From Dehalococcoidia bacterium (GTDB taxonomy: Bacteria > Chloroflexota > Dehalococcoidia > GIF9 > AB-539-J10): 6,132 nucleotides of DNA. Position 1 is the first letter of the stretch; each line of letters opens with the position of its first letter. Of this stretch, positions 5,688 to 6,132 are shown piece by piece. Under the pieces are notes generated by a model. It saw only the letters and a list, made by a program, of their open reading frames with translations. It was not told where the DNA came from and ran no database searches. The position numbers were made by a program, and so were the translations under genes. The stretch is taken from NCBI GenBank assembly GCA_030612345.1, contig JAUWOB010000061.1, positions 1 to 6,132 on the forward strand. The letters are read 5' to 3'.

Positions 5688-6132
5688 ATGAAAGTAGAAG
5701 ACATCAAGAAGGTTGCGGTTATGGGCGCCGGTGATATGGGGCATGGCATCGCTGAGGTGGCGCTGCTTGCTGGATACAAGGTGACCGTGCGGGACATCGA
5801 GCAGAGCTTCGTTGATAAGGGGCTTTCCAGAATCAAGCAGAGCCTCGAGAAGCTGGTGGAAAAGCAGAAGATCACCGAAGCGAACAAGAGGACGATGCTG
5901 GCCAACGTCGAGACCTTTGTCGATATTGCCGAGTCTGTCACGGACGCGGATTTTGTTATTGAGGCCGTTCCGGAGGTCATGGATCTCAAGAAGCAGGTTT
6001 TTCAGGCGGTTGATGCAGCCGCTCCGAAGCATGCCATACTGGCTACCAACACCTCTAACATGAGCGTCACGGAGGTCGCCTCAGCTACGAAGCGGCCGGA
6101 GCACGTCGTGGGCATGCATTTCTTCAACCCGG
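5688..6132 (+). CDS. 3-hydroxyacyl-CoA dehydrogenase, NAD-binding domain (partial, runs off the window)
   Basis: The enzyme oxidises 3-hydroxyacyl-CoA to 3-ketoacyl-CoA with NAD, or runs in reverse as a 3-hydroxybutyryl-CoA dehydrogenase. Only the first 148 codons are present; family members of this short type are about 280-320 residues, so roughly half is missing. The Rossmann strand VAVMGAGDMGHGIAEV (9-24) carries GxGxxG at 13-18. Asp36 (VRDIE) sits at the end of the second strand, as expected for NAD preference. FVIEAVPEVMDLK (89-101), ATNTSNMSVTE (119-129) and GMHFFNP (142-148) follow, with S123 and H144 as the expected catalytic-site Ser and His. The ATG at 5688 has AAAGGAGGG at 5671-5679, eight bases upstream. 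Whether it is a stand-alone Hbd/FadB2-type enzyme or has a further fused domain cannot be seen. Confidence 0.94.
   Translation, partial: MKVEDIKKVAVMGAGDMGHGIAEVALLAGYKVTVRDIEQSFVDKGLSRIKQSLEKLVEKQKITEANKRTMLANVETFVDIAESVTDADFVIEAVPEVMDLKKQVFQAVDAAAPKHAILATNTSNMSVTEVASATKRPEHVVGMHFFNP

Noticed and set aside
5382..6032. 216-codon minus-strand ORF across the hydratase end and dehydrogenase start
   Set aside because: It is antisense to two clear enzyme genes and their gap, and its composition looks like a complement of coding sequence with no domain.
1..6132. CRISPR arrays, phage genes, toxin-antitoxin pairs or other defence elements
   Set aside because: No spaced direct repeats or accessory gene families are visible; all sizeable genes belong to known central metabolism.

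Overview
This window comes from a moderately GC-rich bacterial chromosome and every gene is on the plus strand. It looks like ordinary central metabolism, not a mobile or defence region. The two-subunit (split) glycine decarboxylase P-protein is typical of Gram-positives, Thermotogae, Chloroflexota, some deltaproteobacteria and archaea, and argues against a typical proteobacterium such as E. coli. A Chloroflexota/Dehalococcoidia-like or similar sediment bacterium is my guess from protein flavour only; no marker gene in the window proves it.

Left part (1-4539): the downstream half of a glycine cleavage and lipoylation operon. The last codons of a probable gcvPA are followed by gcvPB (48-1499), lpd (TTG start, 1552-2934), lipB (start chosen at 2945, to 3694) and lipA (3661-4539). 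The gaps are 12, 52 and 10 bases, and then lipA overlaps lipB by 34 bases. P-protein decarboxylates glycine onto the lipoyl arm of H-protein, and Lpd re-oxidises that arm. LipB and LipA build the lipoyl group on the carrier protein. The operon therefore encodes both the enzymes and the means of making their cofactor. gcvT and gcvH are not seen and may lie upstream.

Middle (4540-4790): 251 bases without a convincing gene. It holds a perfect 8-bp hairpin, an overlapping sigma70-like promoter candidate and two very short ORFs of doubtful reality. It probably separates two transcription units.

Right part (4791-6132): a fatty-acid/acyl-CoA module. An enoyl-CoA hydratase gene (4791-5567) is followed, after a 120-base gap with a small GC-rich hairpin, by the first 148 codons of a 3-hydroxyacyl-CoA dehydrogenase (5688 to the window end). 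The two enzymes catalyse consecutive steps, interconverting enoyl-CoA, 3-hydroxyacyl-CoA and 3-ketoacyl-CoA. Both genes have almost the same strong ribosome binding site.

I found no previously undescribed system. The most useful oddities are the Lpd nucleotide-binding site, which has lysine-arginine-arginine where NAD-specific enzymes usually have an acidic residue, an altered PLP-site loop in GcvPB, and the structured lipA-ech intergenic region.
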